64,000 nucleotides of DNA from JAWLBY01 sp041687455 (GTDB taxonomy: Bacteria; Pseudomonadota; Gammaproteobacteria; Xanthomonadales; Xanthomonadaceae). Position 1 is the stretch's first letter. Every line of letters starts with the position of its first letter. A model generated the notes under the pieces. The model was given only the letters and a program-made list of their open reading frames with translations. It made no database searches and had not been told where the DNA came from. Position numbers and translations under genes: made by a program. The stretch is from assembly GCA_041687455.1 (NCBI GenBank), contig JAWLBY010000006.1:127289-191288 (forward strand), given 5' to 3'. Shown piece after piece: positions 1 through 8,878 of the stretch.

Positions 1-1092
1 ACCGACCGACAGCAGCAGCACCGACGGCCGCAACGACCATTCGAGGTACGGAAAGCTGTAGAACGCCATATAGACGTTGGCCAGGCCACGTCCGCCCCAC
101 AGGCCGACCGCAAGACCCGGCACCACGCCGGAGCCGACCATCGCCAGCGCAAGCTGGGCGTAATGCGCGCCTACCTGCCAGCGCGAGTAGCCGAACGCGC
201 GCAGTACCGCGATCTGCTCCCGCTGCAGTCCGATCAGTCGACCGAGCACGATGTTGAGAAGGAACGCCGACACGGCCAGGAAGATGATGCTGAACAGCAG
301 CGTCATCGTGCGCAGTTGCCCGAGTTCCCCGTCGAGGAACCGATGCGACATCTGCAGGTCGCGGCCGTGGGCACCGAGGGCGCCGTAGCGGGCCAGCAAC
401 GCGTCGAGTCGATCGATGACGTCGTGTTCGCTGGCATCGCGGTCGAGCGCCACGACGACGTCGTTGAATGCACCGTCGAGATCGAACGCACGAGCCAGCG
501 GCTCGCGCGCCATCCACGCGATCGCGAAGCGCTCGAAGTCGGGCAGCAGATCGCCGGGCCGGATCTGGTAGATGGTCTCCGGCGAGAGGCCGATGCCGAC
601 GATGCGCAGGCGCTGGCGGCGGCCGTTCAGCACCGTGACCAGTTGATCGCCGACGCCGAGATCGTGTGCGGCGGCGAATGCCTCGCCGAGCACCAGTTCG
701 TCGTCGCGCAACGGATCGGGCAGGCGGCCGTGGCGCAGGAACAGCCGGTTCAGCGAAGTCTGCGGGGCCGGAAGCGAGATCAGTTGCGCGGTGACCGGCT
801 CCCGATAGCCGTCCAGCTCGAGCCGTGCGGCGCCGACCACCCGCGATTCGGCGGCCCGCACGCCGGGAATCGACGCGATCCGAGCGAGCAGGCCCGACGG
901 CGCGCGTTCGAGTCGTGCGAACACATCGGCAAAGCGATATTCGTTGTAGAAGCGCTCGCGGGTTTCGGCCAGCGCGAAGTAGTTCGACAGCGCCATCACC
1001 ATCATCGCGGTGCCGCCGATGACGACCAGCGCGATTGCCGCGGTCTGCCCGGCGAGCGAGCGAAGATCACGCCACAACTTGCGCGTCAGCAT
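1..1092 (-). CDS. ABC transporter permease, FtsX/MacB type (3' end outside window)
   Basis: This is the N-terminal 364 residues of an inner-membrane ABC permease; the C-terminus lies beyond base 1. One membrane segment is at about residues 17-40, followed by a large extracytoplasmic domain (about 45-260), then hydrophobic segments at about 262-285 and 312-335. This is the MacB/FtsX plan. The conserved cytoplasmic stretch after the second segment (GLQREQIAVLRAFGYSRWQV, residues 289-308) is typical of FtsX-like permeases. The ATG at 1092 lies two bases beyond the stop of the ATPase gene; an in-frame GTG at 1098 would overlap that stop, so the two genes are translationally coupled either way. 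It probably pairs with the upstream ATPase for export or lipoprotein/lipid handling. The substrate cannot be told. Confidence 0.85.
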   Translation of the reverse strand, partial: MLTRKLWRDLRSLAGQTAAIALVVIGGTAMMVMALSNYFALAETRERFYNEYRFADVFARLERAPSGLLARIASIPGVRAAESRVVGAARLELDGYREPVTAQLISLPAPQTSLNRLFLRHGRLPDPLRDDELVLGEAFAAAHDLGVGDQLVTVLNGRRQRLRIVGIGLSPETIYQIRPGDLLPDFERFAIAWMAREPLARAFDLDGAFNDVVVALDRDASEHDVIDRLDALLARYGALGAHGRDLQMSHRFLDGELGQLRTMTLLFSIIFLAVSAFLLNIVLGRLIGLQREQIAVLRAFGYSRWQVGAHYAQLALAMVGSGVVPGLAVGLWGGRGLANVYMAFYSFPYLEWSLRPSVLLLSVG

Positions 1093-1094
1093 GC

Positions 1095-1820
1095 TCACCA
1101 GTGCAGATCGCCGGGATCGGCCTTGCGCTCGTTGCGGCTCTCGCCGGCGATGAGTCCGTCGCTGAGCCGGATCACCCGGTCGGCCATTCGCGCAATCACC
1201 GCATTGTGGGTGATCACGATCGTCAGGGCACCGGTCTCCTCGTTGCTGCGCCGGAGTGCCTCGAGCACGACGATCCCGGTGGCGGAGTCGAGCGCGCCGG
1301 TCGGCTCGTCGCACAGCAACACCGCCGGCCGCTTCGCGATCGCGCGCGCGATCGCCACGCGCTGCTGTTCGCCACCGGACAACTGGGCTGGGAAGTGATC
1401 CATGCGATCGGCCAGTCCGACCCGTCGCAAGGCTTCTTCCGGAGCGATCGGATCGCTGGCGATCTCGGTGACCAGGGCGACGTTCTCGCGTGCGGTGAGG
1501 CTCGGGATCAGGTTGTAGAACTGGAACACGAAACCGACCGACTGCCGCCGGTAGCGGGTCAGCTCGGCGTCGTCGGCCCCGGTCAGCGGACGGCCGTTGC
1601 AGATGACGCTGCCGCTGCTCGCCGCGTCGAGGCCGCCGAGGATGTTCAGCAACGTCGATTTGCCGCTGCCCGAAGCACCGAGCAGCACGACGAACTCGCC
1701 CGGATACAGGTCGAGGTCGATGCCGCGCAGCGCGGGCACATCGACTTCGCCCATGCGGTAGTGCTTGGTCAGGCCGCGGGCCACGAACACCGGCCCGGAC
1801 GCGGTCGTCGGTTCGCTCAT
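1095..1820 (-). CDS. ABC transporter ATP-binding protein (MacB/LolD-like)
   Basis: This 241-residue cytoplasmic ATPase powers the FtsX-type permease encoded directly downstream. Walker A (GASGSGKS, residues 48-55), a Q-loop region (FVFQFYNLIP, about 97-106), the signature LSGGEQQR (147-154) and Walker B with the catalytic Glu (VLLCDEPT, 167-174) are all intact, followed by the switch His in VITH. The motifs fit the MacB/LolD (o228) class that works with FtsX-like permeases. The start at MSEPTT gives the usual family length; the open frame continues further upstream but that part is not conserved in character. The stop lies within three bases of the permease start, indicating one operon. Confidence 0.9.
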   Translation of the reverse strand: MSEPTTASGPVFVARGLTKHYRMGEVDVPALRGIDLDLYPGEFVVLLGASGSGKSTLLNILGGLDAASSGSVICNGRPLTGADDAELTRYRRQSVGFVFQFYNLIPSLTARENVALVTEIASDPIAPEEALRRVGLADRMDHFPAQLSGGEQQRVAIARAIAKRPAVLLCDEPTGALDSATGIVVLEALRRSNEETGALTIVITHNAVIARMADRVIRLSDGLIAGESRNERKADPGDLHW

Positions 1821-1882
1821 GCCGATACTGTGCCTGCCGTGGCGGCGGCCTGCATTGATCGCAGGCAACGGTGCGATGCCTG

Positions 1883-3031
1883 TCAGCGCGTCGGGCGTCC
1901 CTCGTGGCGCGCCAGCAGCCACGCGATCAGGCACACCGACGCCCCGCCGAGGAAAGCGGCCTGCCCGGCACCGTACTGCCACAGGCCGCCGGCCATCAGC
2001 GCGCCGAGCACGCCGCCTCCGCCGGAACTGAGGCCGTACAGCAGTCCCTGTCCGTGCTGGCCGAGCCGGCCCGGGAAGAACTCGGCGATCCGCTGCATGC
2101 AGGCGGCATGAAAGGCACCGAAGCTCAGCGCGTGCAGCAGTTGCGCGGCGAGCATCAACGACAGTGACTGCGGAAACAACGCGACCAGCGACCAGCGCAA
2201 CACGGTGACGGCGAGACAGACCTGCAGGATTCGGCCGGCGTCGATCCTCGGCAGTACTCGCGGCATCCACAGGAACACCAGGATCTCCGCCATCACGCCG
2301 AGTCCCCACAGCAGCCCGATCACGTCACCTCGGTGACCGTGGTTGCCGAGATGGATCGTGTAGAACACGTAGAACGGACCGAACGCGGTCTGCATCAGCA
2401 GCACCATCAGCAGAAAGCGCCGCACCGCCGGTCGGGCCAGCACGTCGCGCAGCCGCGGCAGGCTCGGGTCGGCGACGTGCGCCTGCGGCGGATAGTGGTT
2501 CAGTAGCGCGACCAGCGCCGTCGCCGTCAGCAACGGCAACATCACCGACGGCAACTGCATCGGCCCGATCCGGTCGAGCAGCGGCCCGTAGCCAGCCGCA
2601 ACCAACAGAAACCCGAGCGATCCCCAGGCGCGGATCCGGCCGTACTGACTGCGCTGTTCGCCGAGCCACGACAGGGTCAGCGCCTCGAACTGCGGCATGA
2701 TCGCGTTGGCGAAGAATCCGAACGCGCACATGACCAGCAGCAGGGCGACGTAGTCGCGCGCGAACAGGAATCCGGCGAAACTCAAAGCGGCAGCGACTGC
2801 GCCGAGGTGCAGCCAGCGCTCGGGCGCCACCGAGCGCGAAGTCAGCACGCTCCAGGCCGGCGGCGAGACGATCCGCGTGCCATACCACAAGGCCATGACC
2901 GTTCCGATCGCGAAGCCGCTCAAACCGAGCCCGTGCAGCCAGCGGGCGAAATAGGGCGAGAACCCGCCGATGATCGTGAAGTACCAGAAATAGAAGCTGG
3001 CCAGGCGCCAGTACGGGAGCGGATTCGGCAT
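1883..3031 (-). CDS. MFS transporter (PPP/HcaT-like)
   Basis: This 382-residue protein has about twelve hydrophobic segments and resembles the phenylpropionate permease (HcaT/PPP) branch of the major facilitator superfamily. The N-terminus (LASFYFWYFTIIGGFSPYF) is typical of that branch, and an RIRAWGSLGF motif follows the fourth to fifth membrane segments. It should act in the inner membrane as a proton-coupled importer. The substrate is not determined; members with this annotation transport aromatic acids, but the family label is often applied loosely. I chose the ATG at 3031 because it starts right before the first membrane segment. The gene follows the same direction as the ABC pair, 62 bp upstream of it, and may be in the same transcription unit. 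Confidence 0.85.
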   Translation of the reverse strand: MPNPLPYWRLASFYFWYFTIIGGFSPYFARWLHGLGLSGFAIGTVMALWYGTRIVSPPAWSVLTSRSVAPERWLHLGAVAAALSFAGFLFARDYVALLLVMCAFGFFANAIMPQFEALTLSWLGEQRSQYGRIRAWGSLGFLLVAAGYGPLLDRIGPMQLPSVMLPLLTATALVALLNHYPPQAHVADPSLPRLRDVLARPAVRRFLLMVLLMQTAFGPFYVFYTIHLGNHGHRGDVIGLLWGLGVMAEILVFLWMPRVLPRIDAGRILQVCLAVTVLRWSLVALFPQSLSLMLAAQLLHALSFGAFHAACMQRIAEFFPGRLGQHGQGLLYGLSSGGGGVLGALMAGGLWQYGAGQAAFLGGASVCLIAWLLARHEGRPTR

Positions 3032-3207
3032 CGCGGCATTATGCCGCTCGCCGATGACAGCCGATGCCGCTGCGCAAGCCCGGCGGACCCGCGCCCCGGG
3101 CCTCTGGGAGCCCTTGGCGTATCGCACCACCGGCGCGTCTGCATGGTGCATATTCGCGCCGCCGGGCCGGCGCCACGCGCATGCCGACAAGCCCGTCTTG
3201 CGCGGTC

Positions 3208-4476
3208 ATGAAATTCGGGATTGAGGCCTTCCATGCACGTTGGACGCGTCGTTCGGCATTGTTTGCTGAATCTGCTGCCGCGTTGCTCGCGCCTTCCGCG
3301 CAGGCGGCCTGTGGTCCGTCTCCATGGGTCATGACCGGAAACTCGCAGGCCGAGCTGTTCGAGGCGATCTCCTGCGCCAACGAGGCGGCAGCTCCCTACA
3401 CGATCGATCTCGACGGGCAAACGGTAACGCTGTCGGCCGCAATGCTGGATAACGGATACGGCGGTCCGCTCGGCCTGCCGGAGCTCATCGGACAGGTGAC
3501 GCTCGAGCACGGCGAGATCGTGCGCGAAGTGACCTTGCCGTACCTGCAACTGCTCAGCATTGCCGAGGATGCGGTGGTGACGCTGCACGACCTGACACTA
3601 CGGGGTGGGCGACTCGAGGGTGGCTACGGTCTGCGCGGCGGACTGATCTGGTCACAGGGACGGTTGACCATCACCAGCAGCCGCCTGCACGACGGCGAGG
3701 CCGATGTCGGCGGAGGCATCGCCAGCAGCGGCACGTTGCTGATGGTGGACTGCCTGATGACGGGAAATCGCGCGCGCTACGGCGGTGCGCTGGCGACGGA
3801 AGGTTCCGGCGTGCACACCGTCGTCGCCAGCGTGTTCGAGAACAATACCGTGCCGGAGCCGGGCGAGGGAGGCGCGCTGTACAACTCCGGCGACCTGCGT
3901 CTGATCGCGAGCCGGGTTGCCGGCAACTCCGCGTTCCGTGGCGGCGGCATCGCCAACGTGAGCGCCGCGAGCATCACCAACAACATCGTGGTCGGCAACT
4001 ACGGGTTCATTGGCGGCGGGCTTTACGCGTCGCATGCCACTTCCGGCATCCACAACTCGACCATCGCCGGCAATGCAGGCTCCTACGGGCCCGGAGGGCT
4101 GTACACCAACTACGGCACGACCACACTGCACAACACGCTGGTGTTCGGAAACAGCAATTCGGACGGAATCAATCCCGACCTGTCGGAGACGATCCCCGAG
4201 GGACTCGGAAATCTCATCGGCATCGACCCGGGTTTCGTCGATTTCGTTCCGGCTGCGTTCGAGAACCCGACCACCGGCGGCGATTATCGGCTCACGCCGG
4301 GTAGTGCGGCGATCGATGCCGGTGTCGACAGCCTGACACCGCAGAAGTTGCGAAGCGACTATTTCGGTGGCTTGCGGCTCGAAGGTGTTCGTGTCGACGC
4401 AGGTGCCGACGAAGCCGGCGATTCACGCGTGATGAGGGGCGATTTCGAGCTTCCCGGATCCGAGTTCATCCCGTAA
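3208..4476 (+). CDS. Secreted right-handed beta-helix protein (choice-of-anchor Q type)
   Basis: The 422-residue product has an N-terminal RR plus hydrophobic stretch ending in AQA/AC (about residues 14-34) that looks like a Tat- or Sec-type signal peptide. The rest is a series of short repeats rich in Gly and Asn, such as DVGGGIASSGTLLM, YGGALATEG, EGGALYNSGD, FRGGGIANVSA and FIGGGLYAS. This is the pattern of parallel beta-helix proteins of the polymorphic outer membrane/choice-of-anchor Q family. The C-terminal YRLTPGSAAIDAGVD followed by D..G..R motifs is the hallmark of that family. It is probably exported and surface-associated or secreted; no enzymatic residues are evident. It stands alone between divergent and convergent neighbours. 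Confidence 0.8.
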   Translation: MKFGIEAFHARWTRRSALFAESAAALLAPSAQAACGPSPWVMTGNSQAELFEAISCANEAAAPYTIDLDGQTVTLSAAMLDNGYGGPLGLPELIGQVTLEHGEIVREVTLPYLQLLSIAEDAVVTLHDLTLRGGRLEGGYGLRGGLIWSQGRLTITSSRLHDGEADVGGGIASSGTLLMVDCLMTGNRARYGGALATEGSGVHTVVASVFENNTVPEPGEGGALYNSGDLRLIASRVAGNSAFRGGGIANVSAASITNNIVVGNYGFIGGGLYASHATSGIHNSTIAGNAGSYGPGGLYTNYGTTTLHNTLVFGNSNSDGINPDLSETIPEGLGNLIGIDPGFVDFVPAAFENPTTGGDYRLTPGSAAIDAGVDSLTPQKLRSDYFGGLRLEGVRVDAGADEAGDSRVMRGDFELPGSEFIP

Positions 4477-4620
4477 CGACGTCGTTGGTTTCGCCGCGCG
4501 CCCGATGCTGCTGGTGATCGGCGCCGGATTCGACGTGTGCAGGCGGGGCCAGGTGGCCTGACGGGAACGCTCGGGACGCCTGTCCTGTACCGCACCGATC
4601 CGCCGCTCGGCCGGGCACGG

Positions 4621-6051
4621 TCATGGGAAGCGCGCCAGGTGTCGGCCCCAGGCATCGAGGTCAGCGAGCAGCGACAGATGGCTCGGCCGAGCCGCATGCT
4701 GCGTCCGCAGCGCGGCCAGCTCGGCGAAATAGCGCTCGAAGTGGTATTCGGACAGGCCGCTGTCGTACTCGAGACGATTGACCCGGTACTCGCGCCAGCG
4801 CTCGATCTCGGCGCCGGACAGGCTGTCGGGCCAGTTGCGCGCCCGGTAGCGGAACAGCAGTTCGTTGCCGCGCGAATCGGCGAACGCGCCGGCAAAACCG
4901 GCCAGCCGCTGGGGCAGGGCCGCACGGATCTCGCGGTGCAGGCGCAGGTCGCGGCGGTCCGGCAGCGCGCCGTACAGGGCCTGGTCGACGTCATCGTTGC
5001 CATCGAAGCTGCGGTCGAACACACCGCGCAGTCGCTCCGGCAGCGAGCCGCAGCGGAGCAGCCGTTCTGCGTGCTCGATGCAGGTCGAACGATCGATCCC
5101 GAGTCTTGCCAGTTCGGCATCGGTGACGTGGCGCAGCTCGACCAGTGCAGGGCAGCGGTTCAGGTGCACGGTCTTCAACGCGATGCGGCGTTCGCCATCG
5201 GGCAGGTCGGCCTGCGCGGTATACAGCCGCTCGGCGATCTCGTCGGCCGGTCGGTCGAGCCAGGCCGATGGGTCGTCGCTCAGTTCGCAGACGATGATCT
5301 GGTTGCGGTTGGCCGGATGCTCGGCCAGCGGCAGCACAATGCCCGCGCAACCGCGACTGGCCGGGAACCGGCCGGACACGTGCAGCATCGGCTGCGGATG
5401 GTGCGGATCGAGCAGCGTACGCGCCCGACGCTTGTCGCGCAGCCCGAGGTAGTAGTTCCACAGCTTCGGTTGCGCGGCGCGGAACCGCCGCGCCATGCCG
5501 ATGCTGGCTTCGACGTCCGACAGTGCGTCATGCGCGGACAGATGCTCGATGCCATTGGCGGCGGCTAGGTGTTCGAGCCGGAAGCTCGGGCAACCGTCGT
5601 CGCGCAACGGCCAGGCGATGCCGTCCGGACGCAGCGCATACGCCAGCCGGGCGTAGTCGAGCAGATCCCAGCGCGAATTGTCGTTGGCCCACTCGCGTGC
5701 GTACGGGTCGTGGAAGTTGCGGTACAGCCCGTAGCGGATGAACTCGTCGTCGAAACGCAGCGTGTTCCAGCCGACGCTGCAGGTGCCGGGCTCGCTCATG
5801 ACGGCGGCGATCTCGGCGAATGTCTCGGCTTCGTTGCGACCGCGTTCGGCGACCTGCTGCGGAGTCAGGCCGGTCACCAGGCAGGCGCCGGGCGAGGGCA
5901 GCAGGTCCAGCGCCGGCCGGCAGTACAGCATGATCGGTGGGCCGATCGGAGCGAGTTCGGCGTCGGTCCGGATCGCGGCAAACTGCGCGATCCGCGAGCG
6001 GCGCGGGTCGATCCCGAAGGTCTCGAGGTCGTACCAGAGGAAGCTGGTCAT
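4621..6051 (-). CDS. sbcB: Exodeoxyribonuclease I
   Basis: The product degrades single-stranded DNA 3' to 5' and acts in recombination and mismatch repair. Its 476 residues match the family length. DEDD exonuclease motif I is near the N-terminus (FLWYDLETFGIDPRRSRIAQ, residues 3-22), motif II is in SVGWNTLRFDDEFIRYGLYRN, and motif III is in LSAHDALSDVEA. The SH3-like and helical C-terminal parts characteristic of ExoI follow (for example LHREIRAALPQRLAGF and FRYRARNWPDSLS). I chose MTSFLWYD as the start because it places the motif at the usual distance from the N-terminus; the frame is open further upstream. It lies 19 bp after the stop of the GGDEF-EAL gene. Confidence 0.95.
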   Translation of the reverse strand: MTSFLWYDLETFGIDPRRSRIAQFAAIRTDAELAPIGPPIMLYCRPALDLLPSPGACLVTGLTPQQVAERGRNEAETFAEIAAVMSEPGTCSVGWNTLRFDDEFIRYGLYRNFHDPYAREWANDNSRWDLLDYARLAYALRPDGIAWPLRDDGCPSFRLEHLAAANGIEHLSAHDALSDVEASIGMARRFRAAQPKLWNYYLGLRDKRRARTLLDPHHPQPMLHVSGRFPASRGCAGIVLPLAEHPANRNQIIVCELSDDPSAWLDRPADEIAERLYTAQADLPDGERRIALKTVHLNRCPALVELRHVTDAELARLGIDRSTCIEHAERLLRCGSLPERLRGVFDRSFDGNDDVDQALYGALPDRRDLRLHREIRAALPQRLAGFAGAFADSRGNELLFRYRARNWPDSLSGAEIERWREYRVNRLEYDSGLSEYHFERYFAELAALRTQHAARPSHLSLLADLDAWGRHLARFP

Positions 6052-6070
6052 CGCGCGGCGCGGCATCGCA

Positions 6071-8686
6071 TCAGCGGACGGCTGCTCCGCGACTGACAGC
6101 CGGTGTGGCCGTGCGGCGGTCGCCGGTATCGACTGCACTCGGTGCGATCGCGCGCAGATGCAGCCGCGGTGCGCCGACTGCATTGCCCTGCGCCATGTCG
6201 ACACCGCATTCGTACAACGCGAGCAGCGCCATCGGATCCTCGACGCACTCGGCGACGGTCTTCTTGCCGGCGGCCTCGGCGATGCTCGACAACGCGGCGA
6301 CGACGGTGCGGTCGAGCGGGTCGTCCGGCAGGCCCTGGATCAGCGAACCGTCGATCTTCAGCACGTCGGCCTCGAGCTGGCGCAGATAGGCGAAGGTCGA
6401 AAAGCCGGTGCCGAAATCGTCGACCGCGATCCGGCAGCCGAGCTGGCGGATCTGGTGCAGCACGCGCTGCGCGCCGGCGACATCCTCGATTGCATGCGAC
6501 TCGGTGATCTCGAAGCTGAGCTGGCCGGGATCGACATCGAACTCGACGACCTTGCCGGTGATGTAGCGGGCCAGTGCCGGATCGCCGAGGCTCTGCGTGT
6601 GCAGGTTGATCGTCAGTGCGACCGGCCGTTCGGCGTCGCGGACCTCGCGCAACGACTCGAGTGCGTGATGGATGACCCAGCGATCGATTTCGCGCATCAG
6701 GCCGAAACGCTCGGCGGTCGGCATGAACGCCGCCGGCAGGATCAGTTCGCCGTGCGCATCGCGCATCCGGATCAGTACCTCGAACAGCGCCGGCTGCTCC
6801 GGGTTGCGGTCGAGCTGGCGCTGCCACAGATTGGGGCCGGTCACGTCGACCGGATCATCGTAGATGCCGGCCAGCGGCATGATCGGCTGGTACACCAGCA
6901 CGAAGCGGTCGAGCCGCAGCGCTTCCTCGAGCCGCACCGACCAGCCGAGATCGCGGTCCATCGCCGCCCGCTCGCCCGATTCGGGGGCGTACAGATGGGT
7001 CTGATTGCGGCCGGAGGCCTTGGCCTGGTGGCAGGCGATGTCGGCCTGCGCCATTGCTTCGGACGGCGACAGCGTCTGCTGGTCGAGCACGGTGGCGCCG
7101 ATCGAGGTGGTGATCCGGTACGACTTGCCGCCGTAGCTGAACGGCGCGCTGGTCAGCGCGCGGCGGAAGTTGTCGGCCAGCGCCTGCACGTCCTCGGCCT
7201 GCACGTTGCGCAGGATCAGCGCGAACTCGTCGCCCCCCATCCGGGCCAGATGGTCGGAACCGCGCAGACGCGATTTCAGTCGCCGGCTGACCTCGAGCAG
7301 CAACTGGTCACCGGCGCTGTGGCCGGCGGTGTCGTTGATGTACTTGAAGCGGTCGACGTCGAGGAACACCAGCAGCGAGCTGTGTCGCGCGCGCCGCAGC
7401 CGGGCGATTTCCTGCTCGAGCTGCTGCTCGAACCAGGCGCGGTTGTGCAGTTCGGTCAGCGAGTCGTGCTCGGCCGCCCAACGCAGGTCGGCCTCCAACT
7501 GGCGTCGCGCGGAAATGTCGCGGAACGCCACCACCGAACCGCTGCGTTCACCGTCGATGCGCATCGGATAGACCGTGCATTCGACCGCGATCGGCTTGTC
7601 CTGTGCCGTCCAGAATGCCGTCTGCCAGCCATTCATCTCGCCACCGCGGGCGTAGCACTGCAGCAGCGGGCAGTTGCCGCGCGCGATCGGCGTGCCGTCC
7701 TCGTGCGCGTGGTGCAGTCGGTCGTGGGCATCGGCGCCGAGCAGCGCGTCGCTGTCGCCGTAGCCGAGCAGTTCGAGGGCGGCCGGATTGATCAACTGGA
7801 TCACGCCCTCGGAGTCGACGACATAGACACCGTCGCCGACCGACGACAGGATGCCGTGCAGGCGCTTGCGCTCGGCGTCGATCGCCTTGCGGTCGCGCAC
7901 CGTGCGCGCAAGCGACGCGATCCGCGCCGTGAACAGCTCGCGCGCTTCGCTCTTGAACAGGCACTCGATCGCACCGCTGCCGAGCGACTGCCGGATCACT
8001 TCGTCGGAATAGGCGCCGGTCAGCACGGCCGGCAGCACGCGCTGCAATGCCGGGTCGCGGCGCAGCTCGGCGAGCAGCACGGTGCCGTTCTTCTCCGGCA
8101 TGAAATAGTCGACCACGGCGATGTCGAACGGCTGCGCGCGCAGCTTGACCAGCGCCTCGTCGACGCTTTCGGCGGTGTCGACCAGGAAGCCGTCGCTCTT
8201 GAGCAGCCGCCCGAAGGCGGCGCGGACGGTGGCCGAATCGTCGACCAGCAGCAGCCGCAGCGGCGGGCCACTACGCTCGGATTCGGCCGTCGCCGGCAGC
8301 GGCAGGTCGCTCGGCGACAGCAGATGGTTCAACGCAGGCGTCGCCTCGTGATACTCGGCCCACGGCAGCAGCGAGGTCTGCGGCCGGGTCATCCGCCAGT
8401 TGAGCGGGCCTGCATCGATCGCGTCGCACAGCACCAGCACCGGCAGGTGTTCATAGAGCGGATCGCGCAGCAGGCCGAACACGTCTTCGGCGGCGCCGTC
8501 GTTGAACTCCGGCCAGCCGATCAGCAGCGCATCGAAGCGAGCGAAGCTGCTGCCCATCCGCTTGAGCAGGTTGTAGGCCTCGTCCAGCCCGGCCAGCGCA
8601 GTGACACCGAAGCCGCTGTTGGAAAGCAGCACCGACACCGCACGGCGGCGCGTGCTGGAGGATTCCGCGACCAGTACCGACTTCAT
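6071..8686 (-). CDS. REC-REC-PAS-GGDEF-EAL cyclic-di-GMP protein
   Basis: This 871-residue cytoplasmic protein has a degenerate receiver at about 1-120, a second receiver (about 140-265), a PAS domain (about 275-395), GGDEF (about 405-570) and EAL (about 580-860). In the first receiver the expected phospho-Asp is replaced (FDALLIGWPEF), while the second is complete (LLLVDDS; FDIAVVDYFMPEKNG). The diguanylate cyclase has an intact GGDEF motif, with an RGSD product-inhibition site five residues ahead of it. The phosphodiesterase retains the catalytic Glu (FEVLIR), Asn (TINLH), FEITES, DDFGTGFST, LKIDGS, ECVED and AQG. Both activities are therefore plausible. It probably switches motility or biofilm in response to phosphorylation and a PAS ligand. 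No partner kinase adjoins it. Confidence 0.93.
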   Translation of the reverse strand: MKSVLVAESSSTRRRAVSVLLSNSGFGVTALAGLDEAYNLLKRMGSSFARFDALLIGWPEFNDGAAEDVFGLLRDPLYEHLPVLVLCDAIDAGPLNWRMTRPQTSLLPWAEYHEATPALNHLLSPSDLPLPATAESERSGPPLRLLLVDDSATVRAAFGRLLKSDGFLVDTAESVDEALVKLRAQPFDIAVVDYFMPEKNGTVLLAELRRDPALQRVLPAVLTGAYSDEVIRQSLGSGAIECLFKSEARELFTARIASLARTVRDRKAIDAERKRLHGILSSVGDGVYVVDSEGVIQLINPAALELLGYGDSDALLGADAHDRLHHAHEDGTPIARGNCPLLQCYARGGEMNGWQTAFWTAQDKPIAVECTVYPMRIDGERSGSVVAFRDISARRQLEADLRWAAEHDSLTELHNRAWFEQQLEQEIARLRRARHSSLLVFLDVDRFKYINDTAGHSAGDQLLLEVSRRLKSRLRGSDHLARMGGDEFALILRNVQAEDVQALADNFRRALTSAPFSYGGKSYRITTSIGATVLDQQTLSPSEAMAQADIACHQAKASGRNQTHLYAPESGERAAMDRDLGWSVRLEEALRLDRFVLVYQPIMPLAGIYDDPVDVTGPNLWQRQLDRNPEQPALFEVLIRMRDAHGELILPAAFMPTAERFGLMREIDRWVIHHALESLREVRDAERPVALTINLHTQSLGDPALARYITGKVVEFDVDPGQLSFEITESHAIEDVAGAQRVLHQIRQLGCRIAVDDFGTGFSTFAYLRQLEADVLKIDGSLIQGLPDDPLDRTVVAALSSIAEAAGKKTVAECVEDPMALLALYECGVDMAQGNAVGAPRLHLRAIAPSAVDTGDRRTATPAVSRGAAVR

Positions 8687-8878
8687 GCCACATTCCCCTG
8701 ATCCGACCCGGCCGCAGGCGGTCGGGTCGGCGTGGTCGCGTCGGTTCCGCGCACTCCGTCACGGCTCCGACATCGCCAGCCCGGTCGATCCGGGCCTGCT
8801 CCCGTCGTGCGATGCCGCGATGGCGCGCTCGACCGGCGCGACGTCCTGTCGTGGATCGTTTGGCTGCCGGGCAGCCGG

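Noticed and set aside
5738..8701. Long open frame of nearly 1000 codons on the plus strand
   Set aside because: Antisense shadow of the GGDEF-EAL gene; high third-position GC opens the opposite strand. The product is a low-complexity Arg/Gln/Val mix without any motif.
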